Below are positions 31,969 to 43,600 of a stretch of DNA of 64,000 nt, in pieces. The stretch is from the NCBI RefSeq assembly GCF_002865645.1, contig NW_020194518.1, positions 1,487,463 through 1,551,462 of the forward strand, read 5' to 3'. Each line of letters begins with the position of its first letter. Position 1 is the stretch's first letter. This DNA is from Hyaloscypha bicolor E. Lineage: Eukaryota > Ascomycota > Leotiomycetes > Helotiales > Hyaloscyphaceae. The notes below the pieces were generated by a model, which worked only from the letters and a program-made list of their open reading frames with translations, had not been told where the DNA came from and searched no databases. The position numbers and the translations under genes were made by a program.

Positions 31969-34900
31969 ATGCAACAGGGCCAACGATGTCTCGTCCTCGC
32001 CGTCGATCTCGGCACAAGCGCCACGACAGCGCAGTGGGCATTAGCTGTCGATTCCTTCAACCAGCAGGGAGTGTTGCAAAGGAAATGCTTTGGGAGGCCA
32101 GTTGAGATGAGAGCATGGCGCGGCGCTCGCAAGGGTGATGCTATCGGAAATATTTGTCTTCCAACAGACTTGGTGTACGACAGAACTTCCAGGGAGCTTC
32201 TCTGTATGGGGTTTCAGGCTCAACAGTATCTGGACGATCCATCACCAGAAATCGCTCGCGAAAATGTGTTTGTCGTCGAACACATCAAGCTCTTGCTCAA
32301 CAACCCCGACGATGCAAAAGTCTCCCCCGATACTGCAGCAAGGTATCGCAATATGCGCGACGAACTAGCTCGGACGTTGCAGAAGGACCCTTACGAGGTC
32401 TTCGAGGACTTTTTGGACGCGGTAATTGAAGAAATCATCGGCGCAGCGAAGATATCGATCCCATTTCCCTTGGAGACCTCGAAGCTTGAGCTAGCACTTG
32501 CCTTTCCCTCGGGATGGCCGGAGCTTGTCCACAGAAAAGTTGCCGCCATCGGTGCCAGAGGAGTTCGGAAGGCTCTTGAAATACACAATCTCCAGAGGAT
32601 GACCTTCGGAATACAAAATGTCTACACATTGTCGGAGACCCTCTGTGGGGTCAAGGAGTGGCTCACCGCCACCATCGAAGAGGCCTCTATATCACTTGAT
32701 CTTGGTCCGCAGACCTCAAACTTAGATGAGCTCAATGTGAGTATTAGAAGGAGTTCAGGTCAACTCATTTTTTGAATTCGGTACTAATACTCGATTAGGA
32801 GGGTGACTTTTTTCTGCCCGTTGATATCGGCGGTGGTACGGGATGCTTGACACCCCTGAGGCTTGTTAGCAAAAACCCTCTCAGGGTAGATCAGCTTGGG
32901 CCAACTCAATGTTCGTGATTACGGGATTTGACAAACCCATCGCTGACTATGTCGTAGCTCTTGAGGTGTCGGGTGAAGCAGTCGAAGCGGAATTTGAGAG
33001 ACGCCTCAGACAAATAGTATCTCCCAGGGACTACAACGGCGATCTTGAACGACTTATTTACCAGGTCTGTCGCGAGTTCAAGGAGGAGAAAAAGAATTGC
33101 GGTCAGCCGCCAAGGCCTGGCTCACCCAGCTGGAACATACATACGCCGCGACTTCGCGCGAATCCGAGAAAGGGCTTCGAGAAAGATTGCATGAAACTCA
33201 GCCGGTATACACCATCCGGGCTACTTCAAGGGAGACTGGCTAAAACCAAGCAGAGTAATACTGGAGAAGTGTTTTGATCCGGCTCTCGACAGACTTGATC
33301 TCGCCATCGAACAAGTGCTGGCCGAGTATCCCGCCATCAAGGTGGGCTTCCTCTTTGATCGTATGGCAGCGTTAGCTAACAAACTCTTGAGGCGATAGTT
33401 TTCCTGGGACAGTTTGGCGGTAGCTCTGATTATCTTAGAAAACGCATGGCGAGAAGTCCGATCACCAATTCGGTGAAGCTGCGACACAGTCAGTCCGGGA
33501 AACTCGACGTGGTTAAAGGGGCCATGTCCGACCGACTGAAGCTCACAGAGAAGTTCGTCCGGAAGTCGGAGACAGTGAAAAGCTATGGAACACTGATCAG
33601 TTTTCCCTATTACCCTGATTCCGAAGGGCAGCGGCTGTTCCCCAACGCCATGCAGGAAGGGGCTGTGCCACTGGAGCAACAGTATGATACCGACACGCTC
33701 AAGGTTGTGGAATGGGCGATCTCAAAGGTAAGTCTCCTTCTATAGTTTGGAGATTGAGTAGCTGACTCCGGCGTGCAGGGAACAACTTTGGAAGAAAATC
33801 TCATGGACATCGGAAAGGACGGGCGCAGGTACCATACGTGGCCATTTAACGAGAAAGAGCTTGGGTTTGAAAATCTTATTATCGTTTCAGATGAAATCCC
33901 TCCCCCTCCGCGAGATGATGGAAGGTCTTACACGTTGTGGACCAAAGCTCACGAGGACAATAACCTTGTCCTCAATGGAAAACGGTGTATGTGTCATCAG
34001 CCATCTGTTTATTGAACGCCCTCTAACGATCCTCGCAGTGCAAGTTCACCAGATCCCATTTGCTTGGGATCTTGCGATGTCAACAAAACTTGACGCGCAC
34101 TCAAACGTCATAGGGTGCTATGAAACAGATGACTTAACAACGTTGATGTGGCCAGAAGAGAAGAAAAAGCACCGGCGGCGAGTGAAACGGAGATATCTTG
34201 AGCACGAACTTGTGTGGAATATCACAGAGATGCAAGTCAAAACTTTTGTCAGAGCAATATTTCCAAATCCAACAGGCCCTCTTACCATGCAGCTTGCCAA
34301 GGAACGACCTCTTGGTCCTCACGGGTTGACTTATGGCGAGTCGCGGTCAGAAGCTTTGGTCAAGGATATCCAAGTATCGGCAGAGGAGGTTGTCCGTGTT
34401 GCACCGGCCGCACCGGCCGCGCTTCCTCGACAGCTCACGGCGAAGAGAAGAAACAACGGGCAAACCGTGGAGCAAGATGAAGGCCTGGATGACATACTCG
34501 GTTCCAATGGTCGTCAGCTTGTCAATGACCTGGCGAATGAATACCGACAGCCTCGAGCAGAAGTTGCACAAATGACAGATCACGTGCAGACTGTTCGGCC
34601 CACGCCCCAAATGACCAGTGAAAGTCATATCACACAAGAGGCGCGCACGACTGGGACTCTCGGTATTCCCGGCCCATCACGGCCTGCTCCACAAGATGGC
34701 TTTAGTCAATTGGATGAATCAACAGATGTAAGTTTCTTGGCAATAATTATTTCCTGCAAAACTAAATTAACCCGGCAGCTGATCCCCCGGAACGAGCTGC
34801 AGCTGACTTCGGCCTCCGCCAGCAATCTCAAAATGGACGGGAGACGTCGCGATGGTTAGCCCATACCTCTTCACGTTAGGGAACGTTTGACTTACGCTGC

Positions 34901-35322
34901 CAGGTTGCTTCACATGCAAGCAGCGGAAGAAGAAATGCGACTGTTCTTTTTCGTTCATCGACACAACAGGTTCGCAGACATGCAATACCTGCAATCACCA
35001 TGGCATAACTTGCTACATGACTGAGCCCGACTGGGCTAATAATCCCGAGCAAAGGAGAGCCTATATTGATGAACAGAAACGACTTTTGAGGCTGAAGAGA
35101 AAGTCTCGCGACGACTCTGTCTCATCCGGAAGGACATCTCGAGACCGCTCGGCTACTGTCAGACCCACCGAGTTCTCTATGCACCAGAATTCCGTCCTGC
35201 GCTCCACTGAAGATGAATTCACAGATCATCACCGAGGTTCCATGGATGGGCAGTCGGTCTCTCCGAGGAAAGGTATGGCTATTCGTGGCGGGAGAGGAGG
35301 GTTCAAACGTCCCAGGCAGTAA
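31969..35322 (+). CDS. Hsp70-like ATPase apparently fused to a C-terminal Zn2Cys6 DNA-binding domain
   Basis: Nine exons: 31969-32736, 32799-32910, 32958-33204, 33254-33341, 33392-33727, 33779-33986, 34039-34727, 34779-34854 and 34904-35322; about 980 residues. Introns are 47-62 nt, most with CTRAC branch sites, and all phases agree. The Hsp70/actin-type ATPase (1 to about 620) shows VDLGTSATTAQWAL near 12-25, VDIGGGTG near 264-271 and FLGQFGGSSDYL near 409-420, as in the fungal HSPA12-like families. Residues about 690-840 are low-complexity and Ala/Gln/Pro-rich. Residues 843-878 are a zinc cluster with spacing C-x2-C-x6-C-x14-C-x2-C-x6-C, preceded by RRRDG, followed by a basic tail. Retaining or removing intron 7 keeps frame, so the join depends on intron 8. 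Alternative: a separate small zinc-cluster protein starting at ATG 34833. Confidence 0.78.
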
Positions 35323-37428
35323 TTTTATAAATGAAGCATCTGTTTGACTCCGCGTTCAGTGAATTTCTATGACCTTTCTCTTTTCTTACTATTTCGTTTA
35401 TTTGGTTTGGGAAGGCGACTTACATTTTATGAAATAGCACCAAAAAAGATAACTACTTATTCCCCCTTCATGTGTCTCCAGTGTGTCGTATGAGTAGGCT
35501 AGAGTAGAGTAGTAGTAGGCCCTACCCATACTCTACTCATATTCTAATCAAGCTAATTATGAATATTCGTGGGTAGTGTGAGGAGTATACACGTGATACG
35601 ACCATGATACGACACGTGATAAGGTAGCTCTATTAGGTAAAGCTCCCGCCGACCCCCGCTCTAGCGCCGCCTCGACACCCATTTCGCGATTTCGTCTGCT
35701 GTTGACTCCTCCTCCATGCCGCCTATCTTACAGAACTGCGTGTTTTCCTGAAGTTCAGAATAGACACAGTCACCAAGCTCGACAGAACCAGGGAAGTATA
35801 TTTCAGTCAAGATATTTAATTCGATGACATTTGCGCAATTTTCTCCTCTTTCCCGCTTGGCCCCTGCGGGTCCGTTTTGACTCCTTACGAGATCTCTGTA
35901 GTCGGTACGCACGGGGCATTTTCCAGGCAGATTCAGGCATAGCGAACTCGCGGCTTTCCCAAACCAAAAGTCTACGAAATCACGTAAATGCTATGAGACA
36001 ATAATAAATAATTAGGACTTAATATTCAGGGTCTAAGAATGGAAATAACTAAAGTATAATTTCAATAATTAATTTTTGAAGAATTTGATCTTTGAAATTT
36101 GAGATTTAACGAAAATGCCCTAAACGTAGGGTCGGGCTCGTTGCCCCGCCAAATTTGTTAGCGAATCAAGTCTGAAAATCAAACCCCCGATTAATTTCTT
36201 TAACAGCCAGTACACTTATGCTCCCTTAAAAATAAAATCAAATAATGCGAAGTGGATAGAATTACCCTTTATAAATTGTAAAAAGTTAATTGCGATTCTT
36301 ATGGAAGTTATTATAGAAAACGTTTATTTTCGACCCAGATTTTGGTCGACTACCCGAGGGGCGTGGAGGGGTGTGTATCACGACTACAATGCAGTGCCCT
36401 GAAAAACCAGCTTTAGAACGCAAATTTAGCGCCGTTTACATCAAATCCTCCCCCCATGCTCCACCGTCTTGCCTTCCTTCATTTACTAAATAACCACGCT
36501 TTCAATCATAAATCTGTTTTCATAAAGCAAAAGCGCATACTCTAGTTAGTCTATATTATGAGTCTTATTAGTTTTATATAAGTCAGTATTAAGTTATTAG
36601 AAAATCGAGATTTCATTAGTTTTTGGTGTTCGCATGTGCATAACTTTAATTCAATATGCTTAAATTTAAACCTTGCCGCATCCAATAGAAGCTATTATAT
36701 ATATAAAAAAAGCTCCCTATATGTGGGGAAGCTTTTAAATTAAGAGGTGGTAGATTATAACGCGAAACGTGGTTTTGGACGATTTTTGGTAGGGTTCGCA
36801 TGTGCCCGAGAAAAACGCCCAAAAACCCATAGTTTCTTACTAATATACTAATAACTTCTTAATCATATTATTAAATAATAACAGGCCTAGGAGTATTTAA
36901 GACCTATATACTTACTATACATGTATGAAATCTGGTCTAATTTAATTACGTGGTTGTAAAGTTATTAAGTTTACGAAATCAAGTGAGCCTTGGAGAGCGT
37001 GCGCGGTGCTAATTTAGTGTTTAAAGCTGCGGCACTGTTAGTGGAAGTGCGTGCCCTCGTTAGCGTATTTCACTTGGAACACTTCAAGAATTTGACTATT
37101 AATAACGAAATTATTCATTCGGAATCAAATCTGTAATGTGAAACTACCAACTCTATAATTATCTCTTTGTGTCTTCTTCTTCACAAATTTGGGCTTCGTT
37201 CAGAGGGGGAGGGGGGGAAGGTGGGGCTGGAAACGTTCTGATCGACATTGGGACTTGAACCTCACAAGCGAAAAGTGGCACCAGGGCCACATAGAAGAAT
37301 TGTCTCAATTCTCTAATCTGTACGAGGACAAATCGAATCTTTCTATTACCGTTCATCATATCAACCGTGATGGGAGGTGTCCATGTCTCTTCCAGACATT
37401 CACCGAGAAGCATGCCTCTTTCGTCCTG
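35323..37428. other. 2.1-kb AT-rich intergenic region with a possible inserted segment
   Basis: No supported gene. From about 35983 to 36971 the sequence is markedly AT-rich and is bordered by a 10-bp direct repeat (TACGAAATCA at 35973-35982 and 36972-36981), which could be the target duplication of an old, now unrecognisable insertion. Two short similar strings (TTCGCATGTGC near 36628 and 36798) lie inside it. Confidence 0.35.
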
Positions 37429-38442
37429 TCACTCCTCATTGAAACATTTGTTCTCTGTACATCTCTTTCCTTCCACGACTTCCCCATCCTCATTCAAGAG
37501 CAATAGCGCCGGGGCGGCCTTTCCGCTGCCAGTCTCCTCCGCCTCCTTGCATGCCCTCATATTCATTTCCCTAAGGGTTTAAGTCAGCTTCTTTGTCCCA
37601 ATTAGTGGAAAGATATATATAATCAACTCACGCATGACTCAGAAAACACCACCATCTCAATCGAAGCTCGTCTGGCGTAATTCCCAACAACCCCGAATAT
37701 TTCTCTATGTCGCTCTCACTGAGCACAGCCGCCGCCGTCTTCAGCTTCCTGAACGGGCCGACGAATTTGAGAGGGCATACATGCGCGTCACCTCCGAACC
37801 ACTTCGTGTGGTTATCATGGTAATCAATGACGTACTTTACGGGGACTGCGATGTTGGTGCAGGAATTGTAGAGATCCTCGATTCGAGAGCCCGCTTTGAT
37901 AACGGCGCGCAACGATCTGTTCCACATGAGTGTGTCGACGTTGGCTAACGAGAACAAAGAGTCAGTATTATTTCTTCCAATGACGAATAGATGGTTGACG
38001 ATGTGGCCAGCGAGAAGAGTGACCTGAATCTGACACAAGAGTACTTACAGATGAATATGATATCATTCTCATGGTATCTGATGAGTCCTACTCCCTTTGC
38101 TTTCAAGGTCTTGTCAAAGTGGCGGAGATACACGTGACGAAACTCTTTGTTCACACCCAGGATGCCGATATCCTTGACATCTGGCGAATATGCGTTGTTG
38201 TCCACAATGAACCAGCAGGGATCCTTTGAGCGCGGTGATAGAGCACCGATCCTGGCTTTGACTCGAATGAAACGACGTCCTTTGTGGCCGACTGGTAACG
38301 CGTCTTTGAGGATCTTCAGGCGCAACTCAGGGGGAAGCTTCGGGAAGAGTGTAAAGGTTGGCTGCGGGTCCGCAAGGGCGAGATCCTCCAGAAGCGGTTG
38401 AATCGCAGCTGTGAAATCGCTCGCTGGGCCTTGGGTAGCCAT
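37429..38442 (-). CDS. 2EXR-domain protein
   Basis: Three exons on the minus strand: 38442-38049, 37944-37632 and 37570-37429, about 282 residues; introns are 104 and 61 nt with GTAAGT and GTGAGT donors and CTGAC branch sites. The N-terminal part carries the fungal 2EXR motif (FTLFPKLPPELRLKILKDAL, about 30-49, then LGVNKEFRHVYLRHF and LIRYHENDIIFI), an F-box-like helical head followed by strands, found in large lineage-specific families of unknown function. The C-terminal 47 residues (acidic and Cys-containing) exist only if the third exon is used; otherwise a TGA follows exon 2 directly. The frame is open further upstream, but the ATG at 38442 follows a CA-rich leader and gives the usual 2EXR start. 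Confidence 0.8.
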
Positions 38443-38896
38443 GCTTGGTTTGTGGTGGGTTGCAAGACCGAAAGGCAGTGGTTGTTGTGGCTTGTGGAAC
38501 GCGGCGAGTTCGGGGTTTTTGTGAGTTGGAGACGACGAGATCGAAGAAATCATATGACGAAATCTATATTTAATACGTGGTGAATAGCCATTGATACCTC
38601 GTTTGTATGGAATACGTTTAACTTTCCATAGATCGACTGCAGACCTGAAAAGCGTCGCTACAGACCCATCCGATTCACTTTCGACATCTGACTCAAGAAG
38701 GTAATTCACCAAATGCAGAAATTTAGAGAAAACAGATCCATTATGAGGTACAACAAGAATGCACATTGGACATGGCCTCTTTTTGAAACCAGATCCGCAG
38801 ACAACCTCGAACGAGCTATCACGTCCCTTCGTACATTAATTCTCACAATCTACAGTCAAGAGATCAAAGGACACAAAGCGAAATAGAGCGGTCAAT
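38443..38896. promoter_or_regulatory. Divergent flank of 2EXR gene and its decayed paralogue
   Basis: The 454 bp between the start codons of the 2EXR gene and the 2EXR pseudogene, which point away from each other. No specific sites recognised. Confidence 0.4.
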
Positions 38897-39700
38897 ATGC
38901 CAGCTACCTACAAATCACTCATCGAATTCACGCTGTTCCCCAAAGTTTCTCCAGAAATCCATCCCAAGATATTCAGACTCGCTTTGACTTCCTCCCCATC
39001 GACCAGCGTATGCTCTGAGTGACCGGTGAATACTCAATCGAAAAACACAGACTCAAGAACAAGGGCTACATCAAGTTCACGCTGCTGGACAACATTCATA
39101 GCGCATCGATCAAGGAGATTGCCTTGTTGAGTGCATGTACCGAATCTAGCGAAGTCTTCCTCTCGAATTTCAAGCACCATTTGCATGCTGGCAATGGTGG
39201 ATTGATTCGGTATGCTGATGAGGATGTTTTTTTTTACATTGGTAACCACCTTCTCGCTAGTCTAATTGCTGAGCCTTAGCAGCTAATCGTTTGGATAATA
39301 AAACAGCCAATTTCCATAAGCTCGTCAAGCGCCTCCAATCCTAAAGCCTTCTCGCCTCACATCTCCTCCCAGCGCGCACCATGCACGGTCTCGCCCTTCC
39401 TGAGCAGAGGTTCTTCCACCATACTAAGTCCTGGGCTCCGCAAAATCAGAGCCAACCTCTCCTACATCTTCCAGTTCTTGCAGGAGATTACGAAGCCAAA
39501 TTCGTCCCGATTCTGCGGCTTCAGAAGAACATGAAGGTGGTTGCGTGCGTTGAATGGGACTTCGATAATTTGGACGAAAAGGTAGAATTTATATACTTGA
39601 AATGGCTCCGGGTGAGACCGGTGGACTGGTGTGTTGCATACAATAAGTTCAAGTTGGTGGAGACGTTGCGATTCATTCATTCCGAAAATAAACGCTGCTG
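38897..39700 (+). pseudogene. Decayed 2EXR paralogue
   Basis: From the ATG at 38897 the protein begins IEFTLFPKVSPEIHPKIFRLAL, the same 2EXR start as the divergent neighbour, then meets a stop at about 39019. The continuation is readable in a shifted frame (GYIKFTLLDNIHSASIKEIALL, then HLHAGNGGLIRYADEDVFFYI), again matching the neighbour's strands. After a likely intron (to about 39305) the remaining blocks are frame-disrupted. It is a broken inverted duplicate of the adjacent gene. Confidence 0.7.
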
Positions 39701-39726
39701 TGTCACGTGCACACACGTGCCATGCG

Positions 39727-39829
39727 TGAATAGCTATATCCCTCACTGGTATCGCCCATTTGGGAATGGCCATATATTCCCCACTGGTATAGCTTATTTG
39801 GGGAATGGCCATATATTCCTTACTAGTAA
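39727..39829. repeat. Two tandem copies of a ~43-bp unit with internal palindrome
   Basis: The unit runs ACTGGTAT, then GCYYATTTGGG, then AATGGCCATATATTCC, and repeats at about 39748 and 39791 with a few C/T changes. Each unit contains an imperfect palindrome around GGCCATAT. It lies at the edge of the AT-rich island. Confidence 0.7.
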
Positions 39830-40360
39830 TAAAGATTAGTAGTAAAGGAACTAAGGAAACTACTTAATAAGTAATTAATTAGCAAGCAATTAATTAAGCG
39901 TACGGGATCCTTATTAGTTAGCCCATTACCCACCCCTCTACCCAAATTTTTTGAACAAGGGGTAATTTCCTTAAGTACGCTGCTGCGAGCGGCAGCGTTT
40001 TTAGTAGCGGGGTAATAGCAATTTCTATTATAATTTGAGATAACGAGATCTGGGCCGCTTCGCTAAAATTAAAGACTGGCCCCGAAGCTTGTGTAGGGCC
40101 GCCAGGCTTTAATTTTGCCCTGATCTTGATTCGAGATTAATTAGATGCCTCAGGCACTTATTTAAGGGATATTAGCTTTACTGACTTTAAATTCACTTTG
40201 AAAATTCACTTTTTAAAGGCTAAAAATTTTCCAGATAAGCTAAATAAGGTAGGTTTTAATTTCGAATTCCAAAGCTTCTTTCCTTTAATAAATATATATA
40301 TACATACGTAAGTCAACCCCATACCCGCTACGGGCCTGCCCCTGGCCTGTAACGCTCCTT

Positions 40361-40600
40361 ATGGTCCGTAGAATATCTTCTCTCCCATCTGCTCCCGCTG
40401 CTTTAGCAGTACTAGTACTAGCCCCAGCTATAGCTCCAGCTTTAGTACTACTATTACCACTACCACCACTAGTACTAGTACTACCAGTACTAGCACCAGC
40501 AGTAGCAGCAGCACCAGTAGTAGTAGTACTAGTACCAGCCCTGCCTGCCCTGCCTGCCCTGCCTGCCCTGCCTGCCCTGCCCGCCTGCCTAACCCGTATC
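40361..40600. repeat. Low-complexity tract of TAGTAC-, CAGTAG- and CCCTGCCTG-type repeats
   Basis: A run of CTAGTACTAG/CAGCAGTAG-type triplets is followed at 40539-40590 by about five 9-bp units of CCCTGCCTG. A long reading frame over it (114 codons) is repetitive Ala/Val/Leu/Pro and is not a real gene. A second short tandem array, (TAGCTC) about five times, lies near 40945-40974. Confidence 0.8.
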
Positions 40601-40699
40601 ATGACGGCACTCTCTTTACTGGCTCTACTACAGGTGCCTGTTTTGCGGCCCAGCCGTACTACTAACCCCGCCCGGCCTACTAACCTGGAGGCTAAGCTT

Positions 40700-43600
40700 G
40701 GCTAATTCGTTAGTTAAGTTTATACTACCGGGTATATATATTATACTAGCGGGTCGGGTATATAGATAGTATATATGATTATAGCTAGTTAGTTTAGAGG
40801 AAGCTATACTAACTACTATTATAGTAATAAAAGTACTTATTATTCTTTCTATAAGTACTTTTTATACCTGTTTACTAATCTTTTATAGATTATAACTAAC
40901 CTAACGGGTATTTATAGATACCGCTGCCGCTTCTTCTCTTATTCTAGCTCTAGCTCTAGCTCTAGCTCTAGCTCCTGCCCCTATTACTATTAACTCATAT
41001 CCGCTTTACCGGGTTACTCCCGGTAGTTATATAAGTAACCGGGTTACTTCCGGTAAATTATCTTTATATATATATATTTACTATAAATTATTATAGATTA
41101 TAACTAATATATAAATAGCTTACTACTTTACTACTTCTTACTATTATTACCTATTTACTCTTTCTCAGAAGATATACTATTTCGCTAAGCTTTATAGGGA
41201 GCTAGTAGCTCTTTATAAAAAGGAAGCAGAAGTATTAGAGAAAAAAAAGGAAACGAATTACTTAATACTAAAGATAGAAAAGAAAGAGAAAAAGGAAGAA
41301 GAGAAAAAAAGAGAAAAGGAAAGAGAAAAGAAAAGAAAAGAGAATAAGTAAAATAAGAAGTTATAAATCCTATAAAGAATTACCTAGAAAAGATATATAC
41401 TTTTAATATCTAATAGTATAATATTTTTAGTTTATTTGAGCCCTAAAATATTTAAAGTAATAATTACAAGTTACTTATAAATAAATATAGATACTTATAA
41501 ATAATTATAAATAATTATAAATTCCTAAATCTCTTAACCTAACTTATAAGGCTATCTAGTACCTATAAGGTAACCTATAAGAAATAAAATACTAAAGTAA
41601 ATTAGCTAAGATCTTAGGATAAGTTATATTAAGTATTCTAAATAAATTCTTATATAATAAAAGAATACTTAAGCCTTTTATAAATAATATATAGGAAATT
41701 CCTATATAAAACTACTTATAAATAAATACAGGCATTTATAAGTCCAAACTAATAATATAAAAGAACTAATCTTATAACTTATTAATAGTTATTATAAAAT
41801 ATAAATAAACCGGGAACTATTTCCAAAAAAAAGTAATTCCTAGGCTAGTATTTATAATAAATAGCTTAATTTATAGAATTACTTATAACTAGCTATTAAA
41901 ATCTTTTCTAAATAAGTAGGCCTTAATATAATATACTCGTAAACTTATAATTATTATTCGGGTCTTATTATATAAATCCTCTTATAAATATAGGTTCTAT
42001 AAGAGTAATACCGAAGCTCTAATTTTAAGAATAAGCTAAAATAGTAATAAGAAAAGGAAATTAATACTTTATAGCTACTTTATAAATAGTTTATATAAGT
42101 TATTACCTAAAAACTTATTCGTATCTAGAGAATTTACTAATTAGTATATCTATAATTAGCCTAATAAATATCTAAAAATATAGGTATTAAGCTTTAAAAC
42201 TATAATATTTAATATAATTAAGAGATATTATTTATAGAAAATTAACGGATTTATAATAGCCCGGAAAAAAAGATCTAGAAGATAAATATAACTAATTAGA
42301 TCCGTAATTAATACTAGCTAGTTTATATAGTCCGGAATTACTACTATTTTATTAGGGTCTAAATTATTAGGTAATTTACTAATCTAGTAAATAAATTCCT
42401 AGCTATTCTTGCTTTTATAAACCTATATATTAGTTTATAAGTAGAGCTATTTAAGCTATAGCTAAATAAATAATTATTAAAGATATATAGTAATAATATC
42501 TGCTTATAAATCATATAGTATAACTAGAAGAATCTAGGTAAAGTTTTTACTAAAAATTATAGATATTTCTCTAAAGAAAATATTATTTATTATAGACTAT
42601 AAATTTACTAAAAACTAGTAAATAACTTTAAAATAGTACTTGTATTATATTAGTATCTTATTCTAGATAATAAGATCTATAGACTAGAAAATCTATCTAA
42701 AGATATTTTATTTTATAATAAAACTTATAAATAATTTATAAAGCTTAATTAAAATTTTAAACTAAAAGTAAAATATATATTCGTTTAGTAATAAAAGAGC
42801 TATAATATCTATAAATACTATATAAAGAACTATTTATTCTTGCCTATAAAAGTAATAATAAAATACCTTATATAAGAATATCTTACCTATATTTCTAGCC
42901 TTTATAAATAGAAGTAAGCTATTTATAAATCTAATTTAATAGCTATTATAATCTTTATAAAATATAATTACTAATTAGAATTAAACTAGATTTATATTAT
43001 AATTATAAGTAATACCTAATTCTTGAGAATATATAATATAAATAAGAAATAATACCTACTAGTCTAATCCTAGATAAAAGACAAGAGCCCGTAATCTATA
43101 AGTAATTACTACTAGTTTATAAGCCTATATATAAGTAAGAAAAGGCTATAATTATAGTATGAATTAAGAAATAGAAATAGGAAACTACTATTATAGGTAA
43201 GCTAATATTAGAAATTATTATAGAAATAGTACTTATACTAGTTCCAGATTATTAACGGGTCTATAATTAGCTACTAGTAAAGGCTAGTCAAAAATAATAT
43301 TTATAAACTACCTATAAATATAAATAGGATAGCCTTATTAAAATACTAATACTACTTCTAGTTATTTTCTACTAAGCTATAGGTAATATAGATAGCCTAG
43401 TATATTAAATAATAGATGCCTTTAACTAATATAGATCTATAAAAAACTATAGGCTATAAATAACTATAAGTAAAAGCTATAAGTAGTATTATTTGCCTAA
43501 AATAGGGCTATAATAATATATATAACTAATTTACTTACTTTTATTTTACTAGTAATATTTCTATTCCCGGGTCTTTAAAACCTATATAAACTTGGCCAGA

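Noticed and set aside
40361..40705. 114-codon Ala/Val/Leu/Pro open frame
   Set aside because: It is a translation of simple tandem repeats.
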